From Sphingobacteriales bacterium (GTDB lineage Bacteria; Bacteroidota; Bacteroidia; Chitinophagales; Chitinophagaceae): a stretch of 13,643 nt of DNA. The stretch lies in the NCBI GenBank assembly GCA_947463665.1, contig CANHUD010000036.1:1-13643 (forward strand). Reading direction: 5' to 3'. Under the pieces are notes generated by a model. It made no database searches and was not told the DNA's origin. It saw only the letters and a program-made list of their open reading frames with translations. Positions 1 through 5,518 of this stretch are shown one piece after another. Within the stretch, counting starts at the first letter, position 1. Every line of letters starts with the position of its first letter. The position numbers and the translations under genes were made by a program.

Positions 1-617
1 ATGCGAATATTCCGCCACATGATCTGCTGTCCGGGTGCTTTATCTTTTGCAATAGAATGCACCTGCAGGGCGATGAAGCCTTTAGGGGTCATATCATCGA
101 TCAGATGCGCCACCGGGATGTTGTTGATCCAGGTACGGATGCTGCTGCCCACGCACTCGATGCGGTATTTGTTCCACTGTCCGTTTTTGAACGCCTTTTT
201 AGCCGCCGGGTTGAAATCACCGGAATAAAGCCAGGCGCGGCGGGCTTCATCGTAAATGCCACCGCTCCAGCCGCGGGGGGATGGATCCACTTCCGCCTGG
301 TAGCCGTGAACACGACCGTTGTTGTATTCCGGTTTGCTTTCGGAACGGAACTGCACACCCGAGTTCATGGTGGAATCTGCGAATAATTCGAGTTCCAGCA
401 CGAAATCACCGTAGTCTTTATCGGTACACAGGAAGGAGTTTGGCTCATTGGATACCGTGGTTCCTACGATCATTCCGTTTTTCACTTCATACTTCGCCTT
501 TCCGTTGCGCTGGATCCAGCCGGAGAGGTCCTTTCCGTTGAAAAGCGGCTTCCAGTCGCCCTGCGCCATTGCCAGGACCGGGGAGAGAGTAAGCAAAAAA
601 AATAATTTCTTAAGCAT
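1..617 (-). CDS. DUF1080 / 3-keto-disaccharide hydrolase-like secreted protein (3' end outside window)
   Basis: The reverse strand is open from an ATG at 617 to the left edge, giving 205 codons plus two bases with no stop. Residues 1-19 form a signal peptide (MLKKLFFLLTLSPVLAMAQ, cut likely after AMA), so the product is exported. The mature part opens with GDWKPLFNGKDLSGW, the usual start of DUF1080 domains. It continues with NSGVQFRSE, YNNGRVHGYQAEVD and GFIALQVHS, and ends at MWRNIR. In this family the domain normally finishes within a few residues of the WRNIR-like strand, so only a short tail is missing. The fold is a concanavalin-like beta sandwich; some relatives hydrolyse 3-keto-glycosides, but the substrate cannot be told here. 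It faces away from the tRNA gene. The family call is strong; activity is inferred. Confidence 0.9.
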   Translation of the reverse strand, partial: MLKKLFFLLTLSPVLAMAQGDWKPLFNGKDLSGWIQRNGKAKYEVKNGMIVGTTVSNEPNSFLCTDKDYGDFVLELELFADSTMNSGVQFRSESKPEYNNGRVHGYQAEVDPSPRGWSGGIYDEARRAWLYSGDFNPAAKKAFKNGQWNKYRIECVGSSIRTWINNIPVAHLIDDMTPKGFIALQVHSIAKDKAPGQQIMWRNIR

Positions 618-707
618 GTAGATGTTGGGTTTGACTTGAACCTACAAAATAGGACAGGGCGGTAAGAAATAAGCAGAAAACGTTGGAAATAGTACCTGAA
701 ATTTCTG

Positions 708-739
708 TTTGGGAAAGTAAATCTGTTACCTTACCTTTG
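708..739 (+). promoter_or_regulatory. Bacteroidota-type promoter of tRNA-Pro
   Basis: TTTG at 708-711 and TACCTTTG at 732-739 are separated by 20 nt. This is an exact match to the Bacteroidota primary-sigma consensus (TTTG at -33, TAnnTTTG at -7). Transcription should begin a few bases before the tRNA 5' end at 749. Confidence 0.8.
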
Positions 740-748
740 CGCCCTGCT

Positions 749-822
749 CGGGAAGTAGCGCAGGCCGGTAGCGCACCTGGTTTGGGACCAGGGGGTCGCA
801 GGTTCGAATCCTGTCTTCCCGA
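749..822 (+). tRNA. tRNA-Pro (anticodon TGG)
   Basis: The cloverleaf folds by hand. The acceptor stem is CGGGAAG (749-755) with CTTCCCG (815-821), and the discriminator is A822. The D stem is GCGC (758-761) with GCGC (771-774). The anticodon stem is CCTGG (776-780) with CCAGG (788-792) around the loop TTTGGGA; the anticodon is T783-G784-G785, which reads CCA and other proline codons. The T stem is 798-802 with 810-814 around TTCGAAT. The CCA tail is not encoded, as the next bases are CAA. A strong promoter lies upstream and an intrinsic terminator directly downstream, so it is a single-gene transcript. Confidence 0.96.
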
Positions 823-830
823 CAAGATAA

Positions 831-860
831 AAAGCCCTGCACCATGTGCAGGGCTTTTTT
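831..860 (+). terminator. Intrinsic terminator of tRNA-Pro
   Basis: A perfect 12-bp stem, AAAGCCCTGCAC (831-842) with GTGCAGGGCTTT (846-857), has a CAT loop. It ends in a run of six T (855-860) and lies 9 nt past the tRNA. Confidence 0.9.
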
Positions 861-906
861 CATTGAATCTGAGCCGCGCTTGCTCGGACGAAAGATTCAA
901 TGAAAA
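857..906. repeat. 14-bp inverted repeat overlapping the tRNA terminator
   Basis: TTTTCATTGAATCT (857-870) is perfectly complementary to AGATTCAATGAAAA (893-906). The 22-nt interior carries a smaller GAGC/GCTC stem (871-874 with 882-885). The left arm uses the T run of the tRNA terminator, so the two structures compete for the same bases. It may be a second terminator acting against leftward transcription, or a small palindromic repeat element. The remaining bases to about 988 show only a minor CTTCG/CGAAG stem near 910-921 and no gene. Confidence 0.55.
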
Positions 907-988
907 GTACTTCGAGCGAAGCGAGAAAGGCTTTATATCTTAGCTCCCCCCTTAGGATCAGCACAGCTAATCCTGACTTCCCAAATAT

Positions 989-1411
989 TTACTTATATTC
1001 TATCAGTGACAGTAATTTTTTCTCATTTTCTGATATAGAAGCAGGGAAATGGATATAGATGCTATCCTGTAATTTATATTGAACAGAAAGTGTTTCTCCA
1101 TCCTGTTGGATTTGAGGGTTAAAGTTAACGGGGTTAAATACTCTAATTTCTTCCCAAAACAAGCTATCCAGTGGTCGTTTAATTTCTATTGGTTTTAAGG
1201 AATCATCGCCAAATTCAGTTCTGCACACGTAGCCATTTTTAAAGAGCGTTAGCGTTGAAAAAAACTGATTTGGGGGAGGTAATGATGCATTGTAAAAAGA
1301 TACCGTTATGGTATCTGCTAATTTCATCCATTCAGCTGACTCATTTTTATTGCCAGCAGGTTGACATGAGGCCGCCAATAAGAATAAACTGCAAATGAGG
1401 AGTACTTTCAT
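989..1411 (-). CDS. Small lipoprotein of unknown function
   Basis: The 140-residue product begins with a lipoprotein signal, MKVLLICSLFLLAASC, with the predicted lipidated cysteine at residue 16. It should be anchored to a membrane facing the periplasm or cell surface. The mature part, about 125 residues, is polar with alternating beta-like stretches (ITVSFYNAS, TLTLFKNGYVC, ETLSVQYKLQDSIYIHF) and has no motif I can tie to a named family. One extra cysteine lies in the GYVCRTEF stretch. It is AT-rich like the neighbouring toxin-antitoxin locus and unlike the sugar-uptake genes. It lies about 80 bp downstream of the broken abiEii on the same strand. Coding status is well supported by the signal peptide; function is unknown. 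Confidence 0.75.
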   Translation of the reverse strand: MKVLLICSLFLLAASCQPAGNKNESAEWMKLADTITVSFYNASLPPPNQFFSTLTLFKNGYVCRTEFGDDSLKPIEIKRPLDSLFWEEIRVFNPVNFNPQIQQDGETLSVQYKLQDSIYIHFPASISENEKKLLSLIEYK

Positions 1412-1492
1412 ATGGAATTAAATATTGTTGTAATAAAAAAATGTTGGATAAACATAAAGAAAGGAGACCGATATGAAAAAACAACAAATATT

Positions 1493-1983
1493 CTATTGAA
1501 AGTTCAGTTTCTCTACCAGCTCTTTAAAATAGGTGGGACTCCATAAATCAAGTTGCCGATCGTCCCTAATAAATCGAATTACATCCTCTTTGATACTTTT
1601 GAATGATACTTTATCGATTTTTTCGATCAATAACAAATTAAATTGTTCGCCAGAAATACTACTCGCCATCCAATCACCGCTATCTTGCGCTCTGGCCAGG
1701 AAATGATCCAGATTTAAATGTACCCCCTTTTTTATATACCATTCCATATCATACCAATCTCGGCCTTTAATTCGATTATTCCATTTCCGAAATAATAGTG
1801 CATGCATTTTACCTGCAAAAAGATTAGGCAGCGTAAAGCATCTAGTGTAAAAAAAAGCTGCCTTTTCAAAAAAACCACTACGCTGCAATCCTGCAAGAGC
1901 GATCTCCGCATTATTTCACGTAATGCCTGCTCCGCAGCCTCCTTATTTGCAGGCTTATATTCTTCCAGCCATTCTTTAATCAT
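1493..1983 (-). pseudogene. abiEii: Broken AbiEii-type nucleotidyltransferase toxin (frameshift plus internal deletion)
   Basis: The gene starts at 1983 inside an ATGA overlap with the abiEi stop codon, as usual for AbiE pairs. Codons 1-25 (MIKEWLEEYKPANKEAAEQ... to M25) match the AbiEii N-terminus. Around 1907-1908 the frame slips: the original frame continues as nonsense, while another frame reads EIALAGLQRSGFFEKAAFF, the expected continuation. One lost base (CnG to CG) explains this. That second frame then jumps at an 8-T run (1849-1856) straight to YTRCFTLPNLFAGKMHALL, the C-terminal third of the family, and runs to a TAG at 1493-1495. The lost middle holds the GG and DxD nucleotidyltransferase core seen in intact members. 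The rejoined product would be about 163 residues, against roughly 280-300 from memory for full-length relatives. It cannot be an active transferase. Confidence 0.88.
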
Positions 1984-2618
1984 AATTTATCCAACGTTTC
2001 TACCAGCATGTTAAGGCTCTCCCTCTTAGGTGCATCTGCTATCCACTTACGGATCTCTCCCACCTGCAGACTTCTCAATGTATCTTCATCTATCCGCAGA
2101 TCATCAACAAGGAAATGAACGGTTTGCTTTACACTTCGGAGGTAAAGGTTTCGGGTGGTGACAATCTTATCACACAATGCTTTTTCCGGTGTGGCGATGA
2201 GTACTGTCTGCTTTTCAGTTAAAGCCAACTGTCGAATACCAAAACTATAGTAGGGCAAAGGGATGCGGGTATAGCTATATCTTCCGGCAGCCGTCCGATA
2301 TTTTCTGGATAATTTAATCGTCACAGAACATATTTCAAATACACGTTCCGGAATAAGCCCCCAAAATGAAAGCGCAGATTCCAGTGAAACATAACTGGGG
2401 CCAAACAAATGATTCGCCAGTAAAAAGGGTTCCGGTCCTGCTAATTGTAATGATGGTCCTGGAACATATAAGCCTCTTCGAAGCTGCACCAACAGTTCTT
2501 TTTTTACGAGCTCATCCATCTTATCGAAAGGTCTTTTATAATCTTTCAATACATCCATCAGAATCTGCCGCGTTATGGGTTGCTCAGTATATGCTTTTAT
2601 GGTCTCAGCAAAATCCAT
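1980..2618 (-). CDS. abiEi: AbiEi-family type IV antitoxin / transcriptional repressor
   Basis: The 212-residue protein has an N-terminal winged-helix region (about residues 12-55, ITRQILMDVL ... RRGLYVPG) that would bind DNA. The AbiEi C-terminal domain follows, with the family's hallmark stretches GPSYVSLESALSFWGLIPE (73-91) and TPEKALCDKI (143-152). In known AbiE systems this protein neutralises the AbiEii toxin and represses its own operon by binding inverted repeats in the promoter. It reads as complete: good start, full length, no frameshift. Its stop overlaps the abiEii start by 4 nt, implying translational coupling. Upstream lies a cluster of palindromes that fit as operators. Since the partner toxin is broken, it now stands as an orphan antitoxin or regulator. 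Confidence 0.9.
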   Translation of the reverse strand: MDFAETIKAYTEQPITRQILMDVLKDYKRPFDKMDELVKKELLVQLRRGLYVPGPSLQLAGPEPFLLANHLFGPSYVSLESALSFWGLIPERVFEICSVTIKLSRKYRTAAGRYSYTRIPLPYYSFGIRQLALTEKQTVLIATPEKALCDKIVTTRNLYLRSVKQTVHFLVDDLRIDEDTLRSLQVGEIRKWIADAPKRESLNMLVETLDKL

Positions 2619-2639
2619 AGTTTGTCAAATTAAATGATA

Positions 2640-2664
2640 CAATTCGGAATTTTTCCGAATTAGA
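2640..2664. promoter_or_regulatory. Putative AbiEi operator, proximal copy
   Basis: A 25-bp unit contains a perfect palindrome: AATTCGGAA (2641-2649), TTT, TTCCGAATT (2653-2661). It lies 22 bp upstream of the abiEi start. An identical 25-bp unit occurs at 2702-2726, and two equal palindromic sites ahead of abiEi match the known autorepression scheme of AbiE systems. Binding is inferred. Confidence 0.65.
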
Positions 2665-2668
2665 TAAC

Positions 2669-2676
2669 CAAATCTA
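2669..2676 (-). promoter_or_regulatory. Candidate -7 element of the abiEi promoter
   Basis: TAGATTTG on the minus strand is a full match to the Bacteroidota TAnnTTTG element. Transcription would start within the proximal operator, and the distal operator would cover the -33 region. No well-spaced TTTG is present; the nearest candidates give spacers of 12 or 25 nt, so the call is tentative. Confidence 0.35.
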
Positions 2677-2697
2677 ACATTTTTTGTCCAAAAATGT
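2677..2697. repeat. Third palindrome between the AbiEi operators
   Basis: ACATTTTT (2677-2684) pairs with AAAAATGT (2690-2697) across 5 nt. A shorter TAGAT/ATCTA pair lies at 2661-2665 and 2672-2676. Together with the two operator copies, inverted repeats fill almost all of 2640-2726. Confidence 0.5.
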
Positions 2698-2701
2698 ACT
2701 T

Positions 2702-2726
2702 CAATTCGGAATTTTTCCGAATTAGA
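2702..2726. promoter_or_regulatory. Putative AbiEi operator, distal copy
   Basis: This is an exact copy of the 25-bp unit at 2640-2664, with palindrome arms AATTCGGAA (2703-2711) and TTCCGAATT (2715-2723). Centre-to-centre distance is 62 bp, about six helical turns, so both sites face the same side of the DNA and could be bound cooperatively. Confidence 0.65.
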
Positions 2727-2745
2727 CCTAAAAATCTTACATCCA

Positions 2746-3387
2746 TCAAAACCCATACGTCAACGTGGGAGCCAGCGTAATGGCCTCAAAAGTAGAGGTT
2801 GAGATCAGGTAATACACCTGCGCTTTCAAACCCAATTGAAAATGGGTATCGATTTTCCTTGAATACCGCAAGCCAATGAACGTGCCGCCTTCTTCCATGC
2901 CGCTGTTCTTCAGATTGCGCTCTTCAAACGATAAGCCATTGGGAGACAATTCCACCTCCTGCTGTGCGGAGGTCATGTAAAACAGTCCGGTGCTTACAGC
3001 GAATCGGCCCGACCGCTTCCCATACTGTTTCTCCACGATCAGCTTGAAAAAATTATTATCGTGCCGGATCCGGAAATCTTCTATGTACACGGGAGCATTC
3101 GTCGGCGTAAAATTAATCCGGCGTTTATTCACCGAATGTTCATACCCCAGGCCGAGGAACCACTGCTTCCCCAGGCTGGTTCTGGCCTCAATTCCGCCTA
3201 TCGATCCCCAAAAATTCTTGTTATTGAACTGATACCACACATTCGGAATATTCCGCTCATCATAGTTGCGCACGAAAAAATTCCCGTTCATTCCGTAATT
3301 AACCTCCAGTTGAAACCGGTCTTTTTTTATCTGTCCGAAGCCGTTGATTGTTAAAACCAGCAGAAGCAAAACCCTGATTAAGCGCAT
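2746..3387 (-). CDS. Outer-membrane beta-barrel protein (porin-like)
   Basis: I chose the ATG at 3387, which gives 213 residues and begins directly with a signal peptide (MRLIRVLLLLVLTINGFGQ, cut near residue 18). An ATG at 3399 would add only four residues. The long upstream extension to 3495 is a GTG-type continuation that would overlap the divergent sigma gene. The mature part has alternating strands rich in aromatic residues and glycine (FQLEVNYGMNGNFFVRN, WFLGLGYEHSV, FAVSTGLFYM, TFIGLRYSR, LGLKAQVYYLI). It ends in LTYGF, a terminal phenylalanine typical of outer-membrane barrels. Length fits an 8- to 10-stranded barrel. It is divergent from the sigma factor. No ligand can be named, and a role in the sugar locus is possible but not shown. 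Confidence 0.75.
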   Translation of the reverse strand: MRLIRVLLLLVLTINGFGQIKKDRFQLEVNYGMNGNFFVRNYDERNIPNVWYQFNNKNFWGSIGGIEARTSLGKQWFLGLGYEHSVNKRRINFTPTNAPVYIEDFRIRHDNNFFKLIVEKQYGKRSGRFAVSTGLFYMTSAQQEVELSPNGLSFEERNLKNSGMEEGGTFIGLRYSRKIDTHFQLGLKAQVYYLISTSTFEAITLAPTLTYGF

Positions 3388-3438
3388 AGTCAATTGCATT
3401 AATATAGATGAAATACCCTTTAGGCAACAAAATAGACC

Positions 3439-3473
3439 TTCGTGCGGAAAAAAAATGTTAATCCTTATCTTAG
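3439..3473 (+). promoter_or_regulatory. Weak candidate promoter of the ECF sigma gene
   Basis: TATCTTAG (3466-3473) matches the -7 TAnnTTTG element at all but one base. A TTCG (3439-3442) lies 23 nt upstream as a poor -33 box. It would place the transcript start almost at the ATG at 3481, giving a near-leaderless message and supporting that start over the upstream GTG. Confidence 0.35.
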
Positions 3474-3480
3474 CCCCGGC

Positions 3481-4059
3481 ATGTCCCCCTCGCAAGACCT
3501 ACATATTGCCATACAGCTGAAAAACAAGGACCCTGAGGCCTTGCAGTCCCTCATTCACCTCTATTTCCCGATCCTCTGTCGATTTGCCCGACGTATCCTC
3601 CAAGATAAAGCGGCAGCGGAAGATGCCACTACCGATGTGTTCGTAAAGCTCTGGCAAAAAGCACCGGAATTTGATGACAGCCAGCATATTAAGAACTTTC
3701 TTTATCGCTCCATCCGCAACACCTGCCTGAACGTCCTCCGAAGCCGGCAACGGGAAGAGGCCCGTCACGAAACGTTTACGGATATCTACCTGCACGATGA
3801 AGACGCCTTCGCCCGCGAGATTCTCCAGGCCGAAGTGCTGGCGGAGATTCGTAAAGAGCTGCAGCACTTTACACCCCGGCTCCGCGAAATCTTCATCATG
3901 GCCTATTTCCAGCAACTCTCCAACGAGGAGATCGCACAAAAACTGAACCTCTCCAACCAGACCGTCCGTAACCAGAAAGCCTCCGCTCTTTCCCTGTTGC
4001 GTAAAAAAATAAGGGCGAAATTCCCTCTTCTGCTCCTCAGCCAGCTTCTGCTCCCCTAG
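3481..4059 (+). CDS. ECF sigma-70 factor of a sugar-uptake locus
   Basis: The 192-residue protein carries sigma region 2 (about residues 18-90, including AAAEDATTDVFVKLWQK and the FLYRSIRN helix that contacts the -10 DNA) and region 4 (about 120-178). Its helix-turn-helix is LSNEEIAQKLNLSNQTVRNQ. No other domain is present, as is normal for ECF factors. The frame is open to a GTG at 3442; I prefer the ATG at 3481 because the protein then begins at the usual distance from region 2 and a -7-like box lies just upstream. The next gene on the same strand, 72 bp on, is a FecR anti-sigma factor. It should direct RNA polymerase to this locus once FecR releases it. Confidence 0.93.
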   Translation: MSPSQDLHIAIQLKNKDPEALQSLIHLYFPILCRFARRILQDKAAAEDATTDVFVKLWQKAPEFDDSQHIKNFLYRSIRNTCLNVLRSRQREEARHETFTDIYLHDEDAFAREILQAEVLAEIRKELQHFTPRLREIFIMAYFQQLSNEEIAQKLNLSNQTVRNQKASALSLLRKKIRAKFPLLLLSQLLLP

Positions 4060-4082
4060 CTCCCAAAAAAACAGAAAATCTA

Positions 4083-4111
4083 TAGTACAAATGCTCCCTT
4101 CCGGTGTACTA
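4083..4111. repeat. Short inverted repeat upstream of fecR-like gene
   Basis: TAGTAC (4083-4088) and GTACTA (4106-4111) are separated by 17 nt in the 72-bp gap between the sigma gene and the anti-sigma gene. Half-sites two helical turns apart could bind a dimer, but 6-bp arms can arise by chance. Confidence 0.25.
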
Positions 4112-4131
4112 CCCATATAATGTAGCAACAC

Positions 4132-5334
4132 ATGGAAGATTATCGTGCCGATCAAAACCCCCGTATTCCCCAGCTGATCAGAAAAAGTCTGTTTGAAGAC
4201 CTCTCTGCAACGGAAGAGGCAGAGCTGAACCAATGGGTGAATGCCAGTGAGGAAAACCGGGCACTGTACCATCAGCTGACCAACAAACAATGGTTGGCGG
4301 ATGAATTGCTCTCCATGGAGAGCTATGATCTCGATGTGGCCATGCAACGCATCCTATCCTCCTCTGGCGGGGATAACCATGCAGAGGCTCCGGTGAAACC
4401 ACTTTTCCCCTGGAGATCCGCTGCTGCCGCTGTTTTGATTTTGGCATTGTCTGGCGCTGCCTGGCTATTTCTGAATCGAAAAGAGTCTGCCAACGCCGTT
4501 CCGGTTGCTACCGCCCTCATCGTTCCCGGAGGGAACAAAGCAGTACTAACCTTATCTGATGGTTCCACGGTTATCCTCGACAGCACCGGTAACGGACTGA
4601 TCACGGCACAGGGTGCATCGAATGTTTTCAAACTTACCGATGGACAACTGGCCTATCGGGTTTCCGATGAAACGGCCGCTGCTCCTGTATACAACACGCT
4701 GTCTACCCCCCGCGGAGGACAATACCAGCTTACGCTGCCGGATGGAAGCCGGGTATGGCTGAACGCCGCATCCTCCATCACCTTCCCCACCTTCTTCAAC
4801 GAAAAAGAACGCCTCGTAAAAATCACCGGAGAAGCGTATTTCGAAGTAGAGAGCCTTCAAGAGCGCCATGTACCCTTCATCGTAGAGGCCGGTACAGAAC
4901 GAATCACTGTATTGGGCACACATTTTAATATCAATGCCTACGGCGATGACCAGCTGATCCGCACGTCGCTGCTGGAAGGCTCCGTTAAGGTTAGTAACAC
5001 AAATGGTTCCGTAACCATTGATCCCGGTGAACAGGCTATCGGCTCAACAGGCCGTTCGGCCTATCAGATCATCCGGCCCAACATGGAAGAAGTACTTGCC
5101 TGGAAGAACGGGAAGTTCATCTTCCGGAATGCCAGTGCCACATCTATTGTGCTGCAGCTTTCGCGCTGGTATGATATCGATATCGAGTACAGGAGCGATG
5201 TATCGGGCATTTATTTCTCAGGTGGAGTGTCCCGAAAAGACCAGATCGAAAAACTGATTGAACTGCTGGAACTCGATGGCCGAATCAAACTGGAATTGAA
5301 AGGACGAAGCCTGATCGTGAGGCGGAATCCATAA
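4132..5334 (+). CDS. FecR-family anti-sigma factor with C-terminal DUF4974
   Basis: The 400-residue protein is laid out as a single-pass inner-membrane anti-sigma factor. Residues 1-90 are cytoplasmic and would hold the sigma factor; the start of this part (IPQLIRKSLFEDLSATEEAE) is typical of the family. A membrane segment spans about 96-114 (AAAAVLILALSGAAWLFLN). The periplasmic FecR domain includes NTLSTPRGGQYQLTLPDG at 188-205 and LVKITGEAYFEV at 228-239. A DUF4974 domain (about 328-396) follows, with FRNASATSIVLQLSRWYDID and GVSRKDQIEKLIELLEL. In this family the periplasmic part receives the signal from the STN domain of a cognate SusC, and the susC gene follows immediately. Full length, no defects. 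Confidence 0.94.
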   Translation: MEDYRADQNPRIPQLIRKSLFEDLSATEEAELNQWVNASEENRALYHQLTNKQWLADELLSMESYDLDVAMQRILSSSGGDNHAEAPVKPLFPWRSAAAAVLILALSGAAWLFLNRKESANAVPVATALIVPGGNKAVLTLSDGSTVILDSTGNGLITAQGASNVFKLTDGQLAYRVSDETAAAPVYNTLSTPRGGQYQLTLPDGSRVWLNAASSITFPTFFNEKERLVKITGEAYFEVESLQERHVPFIVEAGTERITVLGTHFNINAYGDDQLIRTSLLEGSVKVSNTNGSVTIDPGEQAIGSTGRSAYQIIRPNMEEVLAWKNGKFIFRNASATSIVLQLSRWYDIDIEYRSDVSGIYFSGGVSRKDQIEKLIELLELDGRIKLELKGRSLIVRRNP

Positions 5335-5399
5335 CCTTTTTAACCCTTTTCTTAACCTCCAAAACGACTGCTATGCCAACGTAAGAAACTGCTGAATCC

Positions 5400-5450
5400 C
5401 CGGCATAAAAAAAGAACCCTCCGGGCAGGGAGGATTCCTGAAGTTGCCGG
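5400..5450 (+). promoter_or_regulatory. Nested hairpin in the fecR-susC gap
   Basis: The 184-bp gap holds an outer stem CCGGCA (5400-5405) with TGCCGG (5445-5450). Inside it is a 9-bp stem with one mismatch, 5414-5422 with 5429-5437, around a 6-nt loop. No T run follows, so it is not a classical terminator. It could be a leader structure in the susC message or a partial attenuator between regulatory genes and the much more highly needed transporter. Ahead of it, 5333-5358 is a pyrimidine-rich stretch repeating a TTAACC-like unit. I see no good -33/-7 promoter in the gap, which suits transcription by the local ECF factor. Confidence 0.4.
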
Positions 5451-5518
5451 CTACTTCGTTCATGTCATCTCCGAAAAAAGAAAAAACAAGCATTTAGTAA
5501 CCAAACAGATACAAAAAT

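Noticed and set aside
610..900. Minus-strand 96-codon frame across the tRNA containing RQDSNLRPPGPKPGALPACA
   Set aside because: This peptide is the familiar spurious translation of a tRNA gene and its flanks. The cloverleaf, promoter and terminator explain the DNA.
1802..2014. Plus-strand 70-codon frame opposite the toxin-antitoxin genes
   Set aside because: It is a shadow of abiEii/abiEi on the other strand, with no signal, motif or promoter.
749..2745. Possible integrated element using the tRNA-Pro 3' end as attachment site
   Set aside because: I found no second copy of the tRNA 3' sequence, and no integrase or transposase, within the window.
3388..3495. N-terminal extension of the beta-barrel protein to 3495
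   Set aside because: The extension precedes the signal peptide, has no such homology, and would overlap the divergent sigma gene start and promoter.
3499..4347. Long 282-codon minus-strand frame opposite the sigma and anti-sigma genes
   Set aside because: It lies antisense to two clearly recognised genes, has no family features, and arises from their codon bias.
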